DNA of 17,559 nucleotides. Origin: Candidatus Bathyarchaeota archaeon. Lineage in GTDB: Archaea > Thermoproteota > Bathyarchaeia > TCS64. Positions 1-5,861 of this stretch are shown here, piece after piece. The notes under the pieces are model-generated. The model made no database searches and had not been told where the DNA came from. It was given only the letters and a program-made list of their open reading frames with translations. The stretch lies in contig JABXKY010000060.1 in assembly GCA_013619005.1 (NCBI GenBank), positions 1-17,559 of the forward strand, written 5' to 3'. Made by a program: the position numbers and the translations under genes. Position 1 is the stretch's first letter. Each line of letters begins with the position of its first letter.

Positions 1-136
1 GTCCCATAGGTTCACGCGTTTCCTCAGTCTGCGAATCAGTCTGAGTTTACTGTCGACTGTGGTTGGTGCGTTTCGCTTCTTCTCACGTAGATAAGTCTCG
101 AATAACTCAGTGTTTTGCCTTGGGTTGGGTGGAAGG
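1..136 (-). CDS. Partial integrase-like frame (tyrosine recombinase, N-terminal SAM-like domain), cut by window edge
   Basis: On the minus strand a frame is open from inside the tRNA gene (about position 174) to position 1 without a stop. After the tRNA end it contains the segments ELFETYLREKKRNAPTT and RLIRRLRKRVNLWD. This spacing, a helical E-x-Y-L-x-E-K segment, then a short TT turn, then a basic amphipathic helix ending in NLWD, resembles the core-binding domain of archaeal tyrosine integrases. No ATG, GTG or TTG lies in frame between the tRNA and the domain, so as seen the fragment lacks its own start. That is what an SSV-type integrase split by integration (the C-terminal part left beside an intact tRNA) would look like. 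The catalytic R-H-R-Y domain would lie outside the window. Identification rests on about 40 residues of pattern recognition; a chance open frame is possible. Confidence 0.5.
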
Positions 137-243
137 TGCTGGGGATGGGATTTGAACCCACGCTCTTTATCCGGCTACGGCACTGGTGCCTTTAACCTCT
201 GGATCATGAGTCCAGCGCATTAGCCAAGCTATGCTACCCCAGC
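137..243 (-). tRNA. tRNA-Met (anticodon CAT), with intron
   Basis: The gene folds completely: acceptor GCTGGGG/CCCCAGC (237-243 and 138-144), D stem GCAT/ATGC, anticodon stem CTGGA/TCCAG with loop CTCATGA, T arm GTGGG-TTCAAAT-CCCAT, discriminator A at 137. The anticodon CAT is at 206-208. CCA is not encoded. A 32-base intron separates the anticodon stem from the variable loop; removing it gives a standard 75-base tRNA, discriminator included, with a five-base variable loop. The G1:C72 pair and overall sequence fit an elongator methionine tRNA rather than the initiator. A CAT anticodon could also belong to tRNA-Ile2 after wobble modification, which sequence alone does not exclude. The 3' end may serve as an integration site for the neighbouring integrase-like fragment. 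Confidence 0.93.
167..198 (-). other. Non-canonical tRNA intron at the anticodon stem/variable loop junction
   Basis: The segment between the anticodon stem and T arm is 37 bases, far too long for tRNA-Met. It forms a bulge-helix-bulge: central helix ATCC (201-204) with GGAT (169-172), three-base bulges AGA (198-200) and AAA (166-168), inner helix GGTTA (193-197) with TAGCC (173-177), and a nested hairpin at 179-190. Cutting after the second base of each bulge removes exactly 32 bases and leaves variable loop AGAGC. The exact cut sites are inferred from the usual archaeal splicing endonuclease rule. Most archaeal tRNA introns sit at 37/38; this one lies near position 43/44. Confidence 0.8.
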
Positions 244-269
244 TCTTCTCCATAAAATAAAGAACTATG

Positions 270-277
270 ATTTAAAG
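270..277 (-). promoter_or_regulatory. TATA box of tRNA-Met
   Basis: CTTTAAAT on the minus strand is centred about 30 bases before the first base of the tRNA, as expected for an archaeal tRNA promoter with a short leader. A second AT-rich stretch (252-262) is too close to the gene to be the box. Confidence 0.55.
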
Positions 278-300
278 TCTGGTGTCATGTGGGGAATAAA

Positions 301-1494
301 TTATTCCATCACCAGTTTGGGTCTTGTGACCGCAACTGGGGTCCCTTTCTTGGTGTAAACCCGGGGAGTCAGCATGTTCAACGCATTCCCCAGGCTGTAC
401 GTCATGATACCCGCTAGGTTCGCGACGCTCAACGCGTCGTTCTCGCCCGTCCTGCTGATGGGCTCCACGATGTCACCCACCTCGACGTCCGTGCCACTGA
501 GGTCCACAAGGAAGTGGTTCACCGAAACCGTGCCCAGCACGGGCTTTATCTCTTCACCGACCCTTACCTTGCCCTTCTTGGTGAGCCCACGTGGGAACCC
601 GTCATAGTAGCCGACGTGCACCGTGCCCACCTTCATCCTCCTGTCAGCCACGAACCGCCTGCTATATGTGAGGGACTCGCCCTCCTCGATCCATTTCATG
701 TGCTCTACCCTGGCCTTCCAGCACAGGGATTGCCTCAGCTCGATGCCGTGCCCCTTGTCGTCGTCCTCCGGGTAGAATCCCATGAGCATCAAGCCGGGAC
801 GCGTGGCGTCCAGGTAAGTGTAGTCCTTGTGGAACAATGAGTTGCTGCTGGCGATGCTCTTTGTGCCCACATCGATGCCCTTGGCTTTGGCGGCTGATTC
901 GATGTCAAGCATCCGCTGCACCTGTTTCCTGTCAAGCTCCTCGTCCTCGCTCATGGTGCTGAAGATGCCCTCGATGCGAAGATTCTTGAGTTGAGATATT
1001 TCCTCGATGAAATCGTCCGCCTCGTTCCAGCGGACGCCGACCCGGCCGAGCCCGGTGTCTATCTTGATCCAGATTCCAACGGTTTTTCCCAGCTTCCCGG
1101 CTGCCTCGTTAAGCCTCGTTGCCGGTTCTTGTTGGTAGATGGTCTGGGTGATATCCTGCTCCACCACGGTCATGAACTGGGCGTCGCTGAAGAGCGGGTC
1201 GATATTGATGATGCCCACGTCCAACCCCGCCTCCCTGAGCTGCAATGCCTCGTGGAGCTTGGCCACCAGCACCCGTTTCACTCCCTTGCCCATCATGTAG
1301 GCGACCACTGGGACAACGCCGTGGCCATAGGCGTTGGATTTGACGCAGGGAACGATCTCTCCGCCTGTCCTTGCCCTCGCTTGGTCGATGTTGTGACCGA
1401 TGGCGTCCAGGTCTATCTCGAACCATGACTGGAAACCTTCGGTCATCTGGGTTATCTCCTCAGCTGTTGGCTGTGAACCAAAATACGCGCTCAT
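301..1494 (-). CDS. Alanine racemase-fold PLP enzyme (amino-acid racemase-like)
   Basis: A 397-residue protein with the alanine racemase layout: an N-terminal TIM barrel carrying the PLP lysine in VKSNAYGHG (K52), and a C-terminal beta domain. Other matches are KIDTGLGRVGV (R151), the pyridine-contacting arginine in TRPGLML (R232), the catalytic tyrosine in LTYSRRF (Y277) and HVGYYDGFPRG (from 293). Differences from true alanine racemase are seen at the substrate loop, where the usual C-M-D is S-V-N (324-326), and at the usual T-H-F-A, which is S-T-M-S (179-182). The substrate may therefore not be alanine. The frame is open upstream to 1596, but ATG at 1494 is chosen because a TATA box lies 27 bases before it and the extra 34 residues are low-complexity and overlap the helicase gene. 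Archaea lack murein, so a racemase here has another purpose. Confidence 0.85.
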   Translation of the reverse strand: MSAYFGSQPTAEEITQMTEGFQSWFEIDLDAIGHNIDQARARTGGEIVPCVKSNAYGHGVVPVVAYMMGKGVKRVLVAKLHEALQLREAGLDVGIINIDPLFSDAQFMTVVEQDITQTIYQQEPATRLNEAAGKLGKTVGIWIKIDTGLGRVGVRWNEADDFIEEISQLKNLRIEGIFSTMSEDEELDRKQVQRMLDIESAAKAKGIDVGTKSIASSNSLFHKDYTYLDATRPGLMLMGFYPEDDDKGHGIELRQSLCWKARVEHMKWIEEGESLTYSRRFVADRRMKVGTVHVGYYDGFPRGLTKKGKVRVGEEIKPVLGTVSVNHFLVDLSGTDVEVGDIVEPISRTGENDALSVANLAGIMTYSLGNALNMLTPRVYTKKGTPVAVTRPKLVME

Positions 1495-1517
1495 ACAGGG
1501 TATGAGACGGGGCTGGG

Positions 1518-1524
1518 ATTTAAG
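1518..1524 (-). promoter_or_regulatory. TATA box of the racemase-like gene
   Basis: CTTAAAT on the minus strand is centred 27 bases upstream of the ATG at 1494, implying a leaderless mRNA. It touches the end of the helicase gene, whose stop codon is 1526-1528. It decides the racemase start codon. Confidence 0.6.
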
Positions 1525-1525
1525 T

Positions 1526-2677
1526 TTAGAAGAGGAAGGCTGGGGGCGGGCTCCACTTGGTGATGGGGCTCTTTGTGATGGCCATGACCCGTTCAAGCTC
1601 CAGCTCCTGGTCCGGAAGCACGAAGGTGATAGCGGTTCCCCGTTTGCCTGCCCTGGCTGTTCTCCCTATCCTGTGGAAGTACATATGGGGGTCATCGGGG
1701 ATATCATAGTTGATGATGTATGGTACGTCATCGATGTCAAGCCCCCTTGCGGCAACCTCGGTGGCTATGAGGAGCTCGAACTTGCTCTCCCTGAACCCGT
1801 CGAGAACTGATGTTCGCCTTGCCTGGGAGTAGTTGCCCGAGATAGCCTCGGCGGGGATTCTCTCCCGTTTGAGGTACGACTGGAGCCTGTCCACCGTGTA
1901 CTTTGTTCTGCAGAACACTATGGCCCTGTCCACCTTGAAATAGTCGAGAACCGTGGTGAGGTTCTCCATTTTCTCGTGGTGGGACATGAGCATATAGTAC
2001 TGGGTGATATCGATGTTCCCGATCTCGTCCCTGCTCATGTTCACCTCAACGTAGTCCGGGATGAAACGTGCGCTGAGATTCATTGTGCGCTCGTCGAACG
2101 TGGCGCTCCAGAGGGTGACCTGTCTCTTCTTGGGCAGCTGGTTCAGTAGGAACTCTATGTCCTCGAAAAAGCCCATGTCGAACATCCTGTCGGCCTCGTC
2201 AAGGGCGGCCATTTTGACGTTCCTGAGATTCAGGTTGCCCCTTCTGATGTGGTCGATGAGCCTACCGGGGGTGCCCACAACGATGGTTGGGCCCTTCCTG
2301 AGCTGATCGACCTGGGGGCCGATGGCTACGCCGCCGTAGATTGATATGGCGTAGGCGTCCATGTACTTTGCGTATGAGTTAATATCGTCTGTAATCTGCT
2401 GTGCCAGCTCCCTGACGGGAGCGATGACGAATCCCTCGACATGCCCTGAGTGGGGGTCAAGCATCTCCAGCATGGGGACTCCGAAGGCGGCGGTCTTTCC
2501 CGTACCAGTCTTGGCCTGTCCTACCACGTTTTTCCCTTCAAGCATGACGGGGATAGCGTTCTCCTGTATTGGGAACATGTCGTCGAACCCTAGGTCTTCA
2601 AGGGCTTCCAAGATCTCGTCTCGTATTGGCAGTTCTGTGAATTTCATGTTGATCGTGTCGCTGGATGCTGAATCCAT
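1526..2677 (-). CDS. DEAD-box RNA helicase
   Basis: A 383-residue minimal DEAD-box helicase that unwinds or remodels RNA with ATP. All motifs are present in order: Q motif (F13 and PIQEN near 37-40), motif I AKTGTGKT (55-62), Ia PVRELAQQ (87-94), GG (115-116), Ib TPGRL (136-140), II DEAD (160-163), III SAT (191-193), IV IVFCRTK (253-259), V ATEVAARGLDI (305-315) and VI HRIGRTARAG (335-344). Only about 35 residues follow motif VI, so there is no RNA-binding tail and the two RecA-like domains are essentially the whole protein. Such archaeal genes are often cold-induced; a palindrome beside the promoter is a possible control site. ATG at 2677 fits the TATA box at -24; an internal ATG at residue 11 is less likely. 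Confidence 0.95.
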   Translation of the reverse strand: MDSASSDTINMKFTELPIRDEILEALEDLGFDDMFPIQENAIPVMLEGKNVVGQAKTGTGKTAAFGVPMLEMLDPHSGHVEGFVIAPVRELAQQITDDINSYAKYMDAYAISIYGGVAIGPQVDQLRKGPTIVVGTPGRLIDHIRRGNLNLRNVKMAALDEADRMFDMGFFEDIEFLLNQLPKKRQVTLWSATFDERTMNLSARFIPDYVEVNMSRDEIGNIDITQYYMLMSHHEKMENLTTVLDYFKVDRAIVFCRTKYTVDRLQSYLKRERIPAEAISGNYSQARRTSVLDGFRESKFELLIATEVAARGLDIDDVPYIINYDIPDDPHMYFHRIGRTARAGKRGTAITFVLPDQELELERVMAITKSPITKWSPPPAFLF

Positions 2678-2697
2678 TCACGGTATGTGCGGGTCTG

Positions 2698-2703
2698 TTT
2701 AAA
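2698..2703 (-). promoter_or_regulatory. TATA box of the DEAD-box helicase
   Basis: TTTAAA lies 21-26 bases before the ATG at 2677, so the transcript is probably leaderless. Confidence 0.6.
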
Positions 2704-2726
2704 GGGTATCTATACCCATTTTTTTT
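2704..2726. repeat. Palindrome GGGTAT-CT-ATACCC plus T8 tract beside the helicase promoter
   Basis: A perfect 6-base inverted repeat (2704-2709 and 2712-2717, two-base spacer) abuts the upstream side of the helicase TATA box, where TFB would contact the BRE. On the plus strand it is followed by A and eight T (2719-2726), so it also resembles an intrinsic terminator, but no plus-strand gene ends here. An operator for the helicase is the likelier reading. Confidence 0.45.
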
Positions 2727-2760
2727 ATCAAAGTCCCCTGGATAGAGGCTCTTCGGTTAC

Positions 2761-2791
2761 TATCAGGTATTATCAGGTCGCGGAAATATTT
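2761..2791 (+). promoter_or_regulatory. Tandem TATCAGGT repeats and TATA-like element upstream of the ZIP gene
   Basis: TATCAGGT occurs at 2761-2768 and again at 2771-2778, ten bases apart (one helical turn), followed by the AT element AAATATTT at 2784-2791. If this is the ZIP promoter, the mRNA would carry a leader of about 150 bases containing a GGTTCAG direct repeat (2904-2910, 2923-2929) and a small hairpin GCTGA/TCAGC (2914-2918, 2926-2930). An alternative weak TATA-like T-run sits at 2937-2941, about 27 bases before the ATG. The rest of the 2678-2966 gap holds no convincing gene. Confidence 0.35.
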
Positions 2792-2966
2792 GATATGGAT
2801 TGAGACGAGCACACGTCATCGCCATCTTGGTGGTAACAGCTTTTCTTCTGCTCGCGCGCGCGGTTGGGGGGTAGGCTTGTTTTCCAGTCCGTCGAGGCAT
2901 ATGGGTTCAGGCTGCTGACTTAGGTTCAGCCGCAGGTTTTTCAATGCCCCTCACAGATATCATGTC

Positions 2967-3731
2967 ATGCTACAGAGCACGTTATACACACTGGTCGCGA
3001 CTATACTGGTCAGCCTCTCATCGTTTATCGGCATCTTCACCATCAGCCTAAACGAGAAGACCCTACACAAGGTGCTCACCATTCTGGTGGCGTACTCGGC
3101 GGGTACAATACTGGGCGCAGCGTTGTTCGACCTCCTCCCAGAGGCAGTGGAGTTGGTTGATGAAGCCCTGGTTTACCCCATCATCGCCTTCGGGTTCGTG
3201 TTCTTCTTGCTACTGGAGCGGACCCTGTATTGGTACCACGGTCATGGACACGGACACGAGCTCGAGAATGAGGGTATCACCAAAGATTTCGCCTATCTGA
3301 ACCTCCTGGGGGACTTTGTTCACAACTTCATTGACGGCATTATCATCGCAGCAAGCTTCACCAACAGCGTGACCGTCGGGGTATCCGCCGCCATCGCGGT
3401 GATGTTCCATGAGCTACCCCAGGAGATGGGGGACTATGGTATACTTGTGTACGCCGGGATGGAGAGGAGAAGGGCGTTGATACTAAACTTCCTCGCGGCG
3501 GTCTCGGTGGTTGTGGGGGGAGTGTTCGGGTCATTCTTCATAGGAGCCGTAGATAACCTTGAGGGATACATGGTTGCCTTCAGCGCGGGGGCCTTCATAT
3601 TCCTCTCGGCCAGCGAGCTGATCCCTGAGATGCACGAGAAGAACGACAGGGGCAGGGCGTTGATCCAGCTGCTGGTGTTGATCCTGGGCATGTTTACCAT
3701 ATACATGCTTGGCATATGGTTCCCCGCATGA
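2967..3731 (+). CDS. ZIP-family divalent metal transporter
   Basis: A 254-residue membrane protein with about eight hydrophobic segments; it imports divalent metal ions (zinc, iron or manganese) into the cytoplasm. The TM4 metal motif HNFIDG (119-124) and TM5 motif HELPQEMGD (148-156) are the ZIP transport site; the second histidine usual in HELPHE is glutamine here (Q152), a common microbial variant. The loop before TM4 carries the histidine-rich run HGHGHGHE (91-98), typical of metal-sensing or metal-binding ZIP loops. The cytosolic segment near 220-230 (PEMHEKNDRG) is also usual. The ATG at 2967 has no clear ribosome binding site. The gene is followed after 36 bases by Sua5, which has its own TATA box. 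The metal specificity is not readable from the sequence. Confidence 0.93.
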   Translation: MLQSTLYTLVATILVSLSSFIGIFTISLNEKTLHKVLTILVAYSAGTILGAALFDLLPEAVELVDEALVYPIIAFGFVFFLLLERTLYWYHGHGHGHELENEGITKDFAYLNLLGDFVHNFIDGIIIAASFTNSVTVGVSAAIAVMFHELPQEMGDYGILVYAGMERRRALILNFLAAVSVVVGGVFGSFFIGAVDNLEGYMVAFSAGAFIFLSASELIPEMHEKNDRGRALIQLLVLILGMFTIYMLGIWFPA

Positions 3732-3736
3732 GTAGT

Positions 3737-3745
3737 CCTATAAGC
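3737..3745 (+). promoter_or_regulatory. TATA box of the Sua5 gene
   Basis: CCTATAAGC is centred about 27 bases before the ATG at 3768, indicating a leaderless transcript independent of the ZIP gene. Confidence 0.55.
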
Positions 3746-3767
3746 GATAACTCAAGTTGAACTGTTA

Positions 3768-4379
3768 ATGAAGATCGTTAAGGCCGACGAGGAAGGGCTC
3801 AGGATCGCCGCAGCAACCATGAGGAATGGGGGCGTGGTCATCTACCCAACCGAGACGGTGTACGGGATAGGCTGCATACCCAGCGACCCCGACGCAACCA
3901 TGAGGGTATGCGAGATCAAGGGTAGGGCCGAGAACCCGCTGCCGCTGGTGTGCAGCGACATAGAGATGGCGAGAAAGGTCGTCCAGTTTAACGCCACAGC
4001 CGAGAAGCTTGCGGAGGCGTTCTGGCCGGGCCCGTTGATGTTCATACTGCCATCTAAGGTCGTCTACCCCATGTGGGTGACCCATGGAAAGAAGACACTT
4101 GGCCTGAGGGTTCCTGGAGCCGAGGTCCCAAGAAAGCTAGCGCAGCTGGCTGGCGGGGTCATGGTAAGCACCAGCGCCAACATCTCTGGTGAGCCCCCAG
4201 CCATTACGGCCAAGGAGGCAAACAGTCAGACCGGTTTTAAGGTGGACGTTGTCGTTGATGGCGGCCCATCACCTGTAGGGACGCCCTCCACGATCCTTGA
4301 CCTGAGCAGCAAGGAGATGTGGATACTGAGAAGCGGACCAATAACTGGGTCCCAGATAATGGAAGCGTTAAAGCGTTAG
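3768..4379 (+). CDS. Sua5/YciO/YrdC family L-threonylcarbamoyladenylate synthase
   Basis: A 203-residue single-domain YrdC protein. The family makes threonylcarbamoyl-AMP from threonine, bicarbonate and ATP, the first step of t6A37 formation in ANN-decoding tRNAs. Motifs seen are YPTETVYG (26-33), the substrate-binding K51/R53 followed by NPLPL (56-60), FWPGPL (85-90), STSANISG (134-141) and STILD (174-178). There is no C-terminal Sua5 domain, so it is the short YrdC-like form. It overlaps the DUF89 gene tail-to-tail by four bases. The second-step complex KEOPS is represented two genes away by Cgi121, so the two t6A steps lie within about 2.7 kb. Whether this copy is the cell's only YrdC protein cannot be seen. 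Confidence 0.92.
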   Translation: MKIVKADEEGLRIAAATMRNGGVVIYPTETVYGIGCIPSDPDATMRVCEIKGRAENPLPLVCSDIEMARKVVQFNATAEKLAEAFWPGPLMFILPSKVVYPMWVTHGKKTLGLRVPGAEVPRKLAQLAGGVMVSTSANISGEPPAITAKEANSQTGFKVDVVVDGGPSPVGTPSTILDLSSKEMWILRSGPITGSQIMEALKR

Positions 4380-5287
4380 AGCTTCCAGCCTTTCTCAACT
4401 AGGTATGCGATACTCTGGTTCTCGGGGGCCCCAACGGCTCTCGCCACGGGCTCGCATTTAGTCCTGAACACGTACATGGTGGGGCATGGCGCGGGGTTTT
4501 CGGTCATTGTCTCCCAGTTGGCCATGCCCTTGGCCACTATGAGGTCGGAGTTGTTGTACCTGTCGATGAACCACTGTGGTGACTCGTCGAGCCTGATGCC
4601 TATGGCGTCGGCGCCTGTGGTGATGAGCTCGTCCGCTGCCTTGTCCATGCCAACCATCAGTGCGTCCACCATGAGGGCGTCGTTGAGCGCCGGCGGCCCG
4701 TTCTTGACGGCAACGGTTACCCGTGCACCCAGTCTCCCAAGCTCCTTGACCAGAATGGTGTCCAGGGCGACCTCCCCCGCGTTGTCTGTGAGGAAGAGTA
4801 GGTCGGTGTCGTCTTCGATCATTGATTTCAACTTGTCGGTGTCATCAATGTATAGAGGGTTGTCGAGAAACATCAGGGCGTCCTCAAGGCTGGCGTTGTT
4901 CCCCGGGACATCGTAGTCTATGACGTTGCCGAGGCAAGAGATCTTGGTGGCTGTCCTGAGCTTCTCGTCAGGCAGTGTCTCATCCATCTTCTTCTCCATA
5001 TCTGGCAGGAGTGATAACGCCAGCTCGTTCTCCTTGATCTTGCGCTCCTTGTAGGGGTCCATACAGCCTGTGATCCTCGCTATCAGTCGCTCCCTCTCTG
5101 CCCCCAGCACCGATGGAACACAGTTCGAATCAAAATCGTTTCCCATAAGCTCCAGTAAGGCGTCCATTGCCTGGAAACGTGTCTCCTCGTCATCTGTGCT
5201 GAGCTTGATCATCTGGTAGCCCCTGTGGAGGAGGCAGTAACCGCAGCGTGAGCCGACCTTCAAAGTTATCACTGGCTCATATTCCAC
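4376..5287 (-). CDS. DUF89/ARMT1-like metal-dependent phosphatase
   Basis: A 303-residue protein of the DUF89 damage-control phosphatase family, which removes phosphate from harmful sugar phosphates or related metabolites using a divalent metal. Diagnostic segments are CLGNVIDY (118-125), LTDNAGEVALD (166-176, with the metal-binding D168/N169), VAVKNGPPALNDA (192-204), SDLIVAKGMANWET (247-260) and KCEPVA (277-282). An N-terminal CxxC (C15, C18) with later cysteines suggests the archaeal CxxC subgroup. The start is GTG at 5287: it keeps the CxxC motif and has a TATA-like CCTATACAC 26 bases upstream, whereas the next in-frame ATG would delete CxxC. The substrate is unknown. It overlaps Sua5 by four bases at its 3' end. 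Confidence 0.9.
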   Translation of the reverse strand: MEYEPVITLKVGSRCGYCLLHRGYQMIKLSTDDEETRFQAMDALLELMGNDFDSNCVPSVLGAERERLIARITGCMDPYKERKIKENELALSLLPDMEKKMDETLPDEKLRTATKISCLGNVIDYDVPGNNASLEDALMFLDNPLYIDDTDKLKSMIEDDTDLLFLTDNAGEVALDTILVKELGRLGARVTVAVKNGPPALNDALMVDALMVGMDKAADELITTGADAIGIRLDESPQWFIDRYNNSDLIVAKGMANWETMTENPAPCPTMYVFRTKCEPVARAVGAPENQSIAYLVEKGWKL

Positions 5288-5290
5288 GCA

Positions 5291-5317
5291 ATATAAAAAG
5301 GCTTCAAGGTGTATAGG
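5291..5317. promoter_or_regulatory. Interleaved divergent promoters of DUF89 and the Tan1-like gene
   Basis: In the 37-base gap, ATATAAAAAG (5291-5300) is centred 29 bases before the plus-strand ATG at 5325. On the other strand CCTATACAC (5309-5317) is centred 26 bases before the minus-strand GTG at 5287. Each box lies between the other box and that box's gene, so the two transcription complexes should compete. Confidence 0.55.
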
Positions 5318-5324
5318 TGGCGTA

Positions 5325-5861
5325 ATGGATTATAACATACTGGCCACCACGGAGAAGATCACCATGAGCGCCGCAAGCAGTCAGCTCTGGATGAACCTGA
5401 GGGCCATCGGTGACCCCAAGCCCAAGGTGAGCAGGTCGAGGATCAAGGGCATAGTGATGGCGGAGACGAGCCTTGACCCTGTCGAGGCTATCTTGAGGCT
5501 CAGGGAGCACATGGAGTCCGATGTTGACAGGTACGATAAATTGTTCAGGGTCTTCCCGGTGGTGGCGAGGGTTCCCACTGAGATTGATGCCATCGTCGAG
5601 GAGGTCAAACGCCAGGCGATTGTTATCGAAGAGGGCCAGAAGTTCAGGATCACCCTCGAGAAAAGGGATACCGATTTCCGTAGCCTTGATATCATCGATC
5701 CAGTAGCATCGGTAATCGAGAGGGACGTGGACCTGAAAAACCCAGACTGGGTGATACTCATCGAGGTCATGGGTAAGATGACAGGGGTATCGGTAATGCA
5801 GCCCGAGGGCATGTTGAATGTCCAGAAGGAAAGGTACGCGTTATCGACGAAGGCTGAGTAG
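5325..5861 (+). CDS. THUMP-domain protein, Tan1-like (tRNA cytidine acetylation partner)
   Basis: A 178-residue protein whose C-terminal half reads as a THUMP RNA-binding domain: VARVPTEIDAIVEEV (80-94), KFRITLEKRDTDFRSLDIID (106-125, the THUMP core) and NPDWVILIEVMGKMTGVSV (139-157). The order and length match archaeal and eukaryotic Tan1, which binds tRNA and assists the acetyltransferase (TmcA/Kre33 family) in making N4-acetylcytidine. No catalytic domain is present. The ATG at 5325 is leaderless behind a strong TATA box. Its last 21 bases overlap the end of the Cgi121 gene on the other strand. The acetyltransferase itself is not in this window. An adaptor for another tRNA-modifying enzyme is the alternative. 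Confidence 0.82.
   Translation: MDYNILATTEKITMSAASSQLWMNLRAIGDPKPKVSRSRIKGIVMAETSLDPVEAILRLREHMESDVDRYDKLFRVFPVVARVPTEIDAIVEEVKRQAIVIEEGQKFRITLEKRDTDFRSLDIIDPVASVIERDVDLKNPDWVILIEVMGKMTGVSVMQPEGMLNVQKERYALSTKAE

Noticed and set aside
137-243. tRNA with a long variable arm (tRNA-Ser or tRNA-Leu)
   Set aside because: Anticodon loop CTCATGA gives CAT, and the extra bases fold as a bulge-helix-bulge intron that leaves a normal five-base variable loop.
1495-1596. 34-residue N-terminal extension of the racemase-like frame
   Set aside because: Low-complexity Ser/Pro-rich, overlaps the end of the helicase gene, and lies upstream of the TATA box that serves the ATG at 1494.
2848-2871. CG-alternating run before the ZIP gene as Z-DNA or special site
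   Set aside because: Only about five CG steps; chance occurrence cannot be excluded and nothing else supports function.
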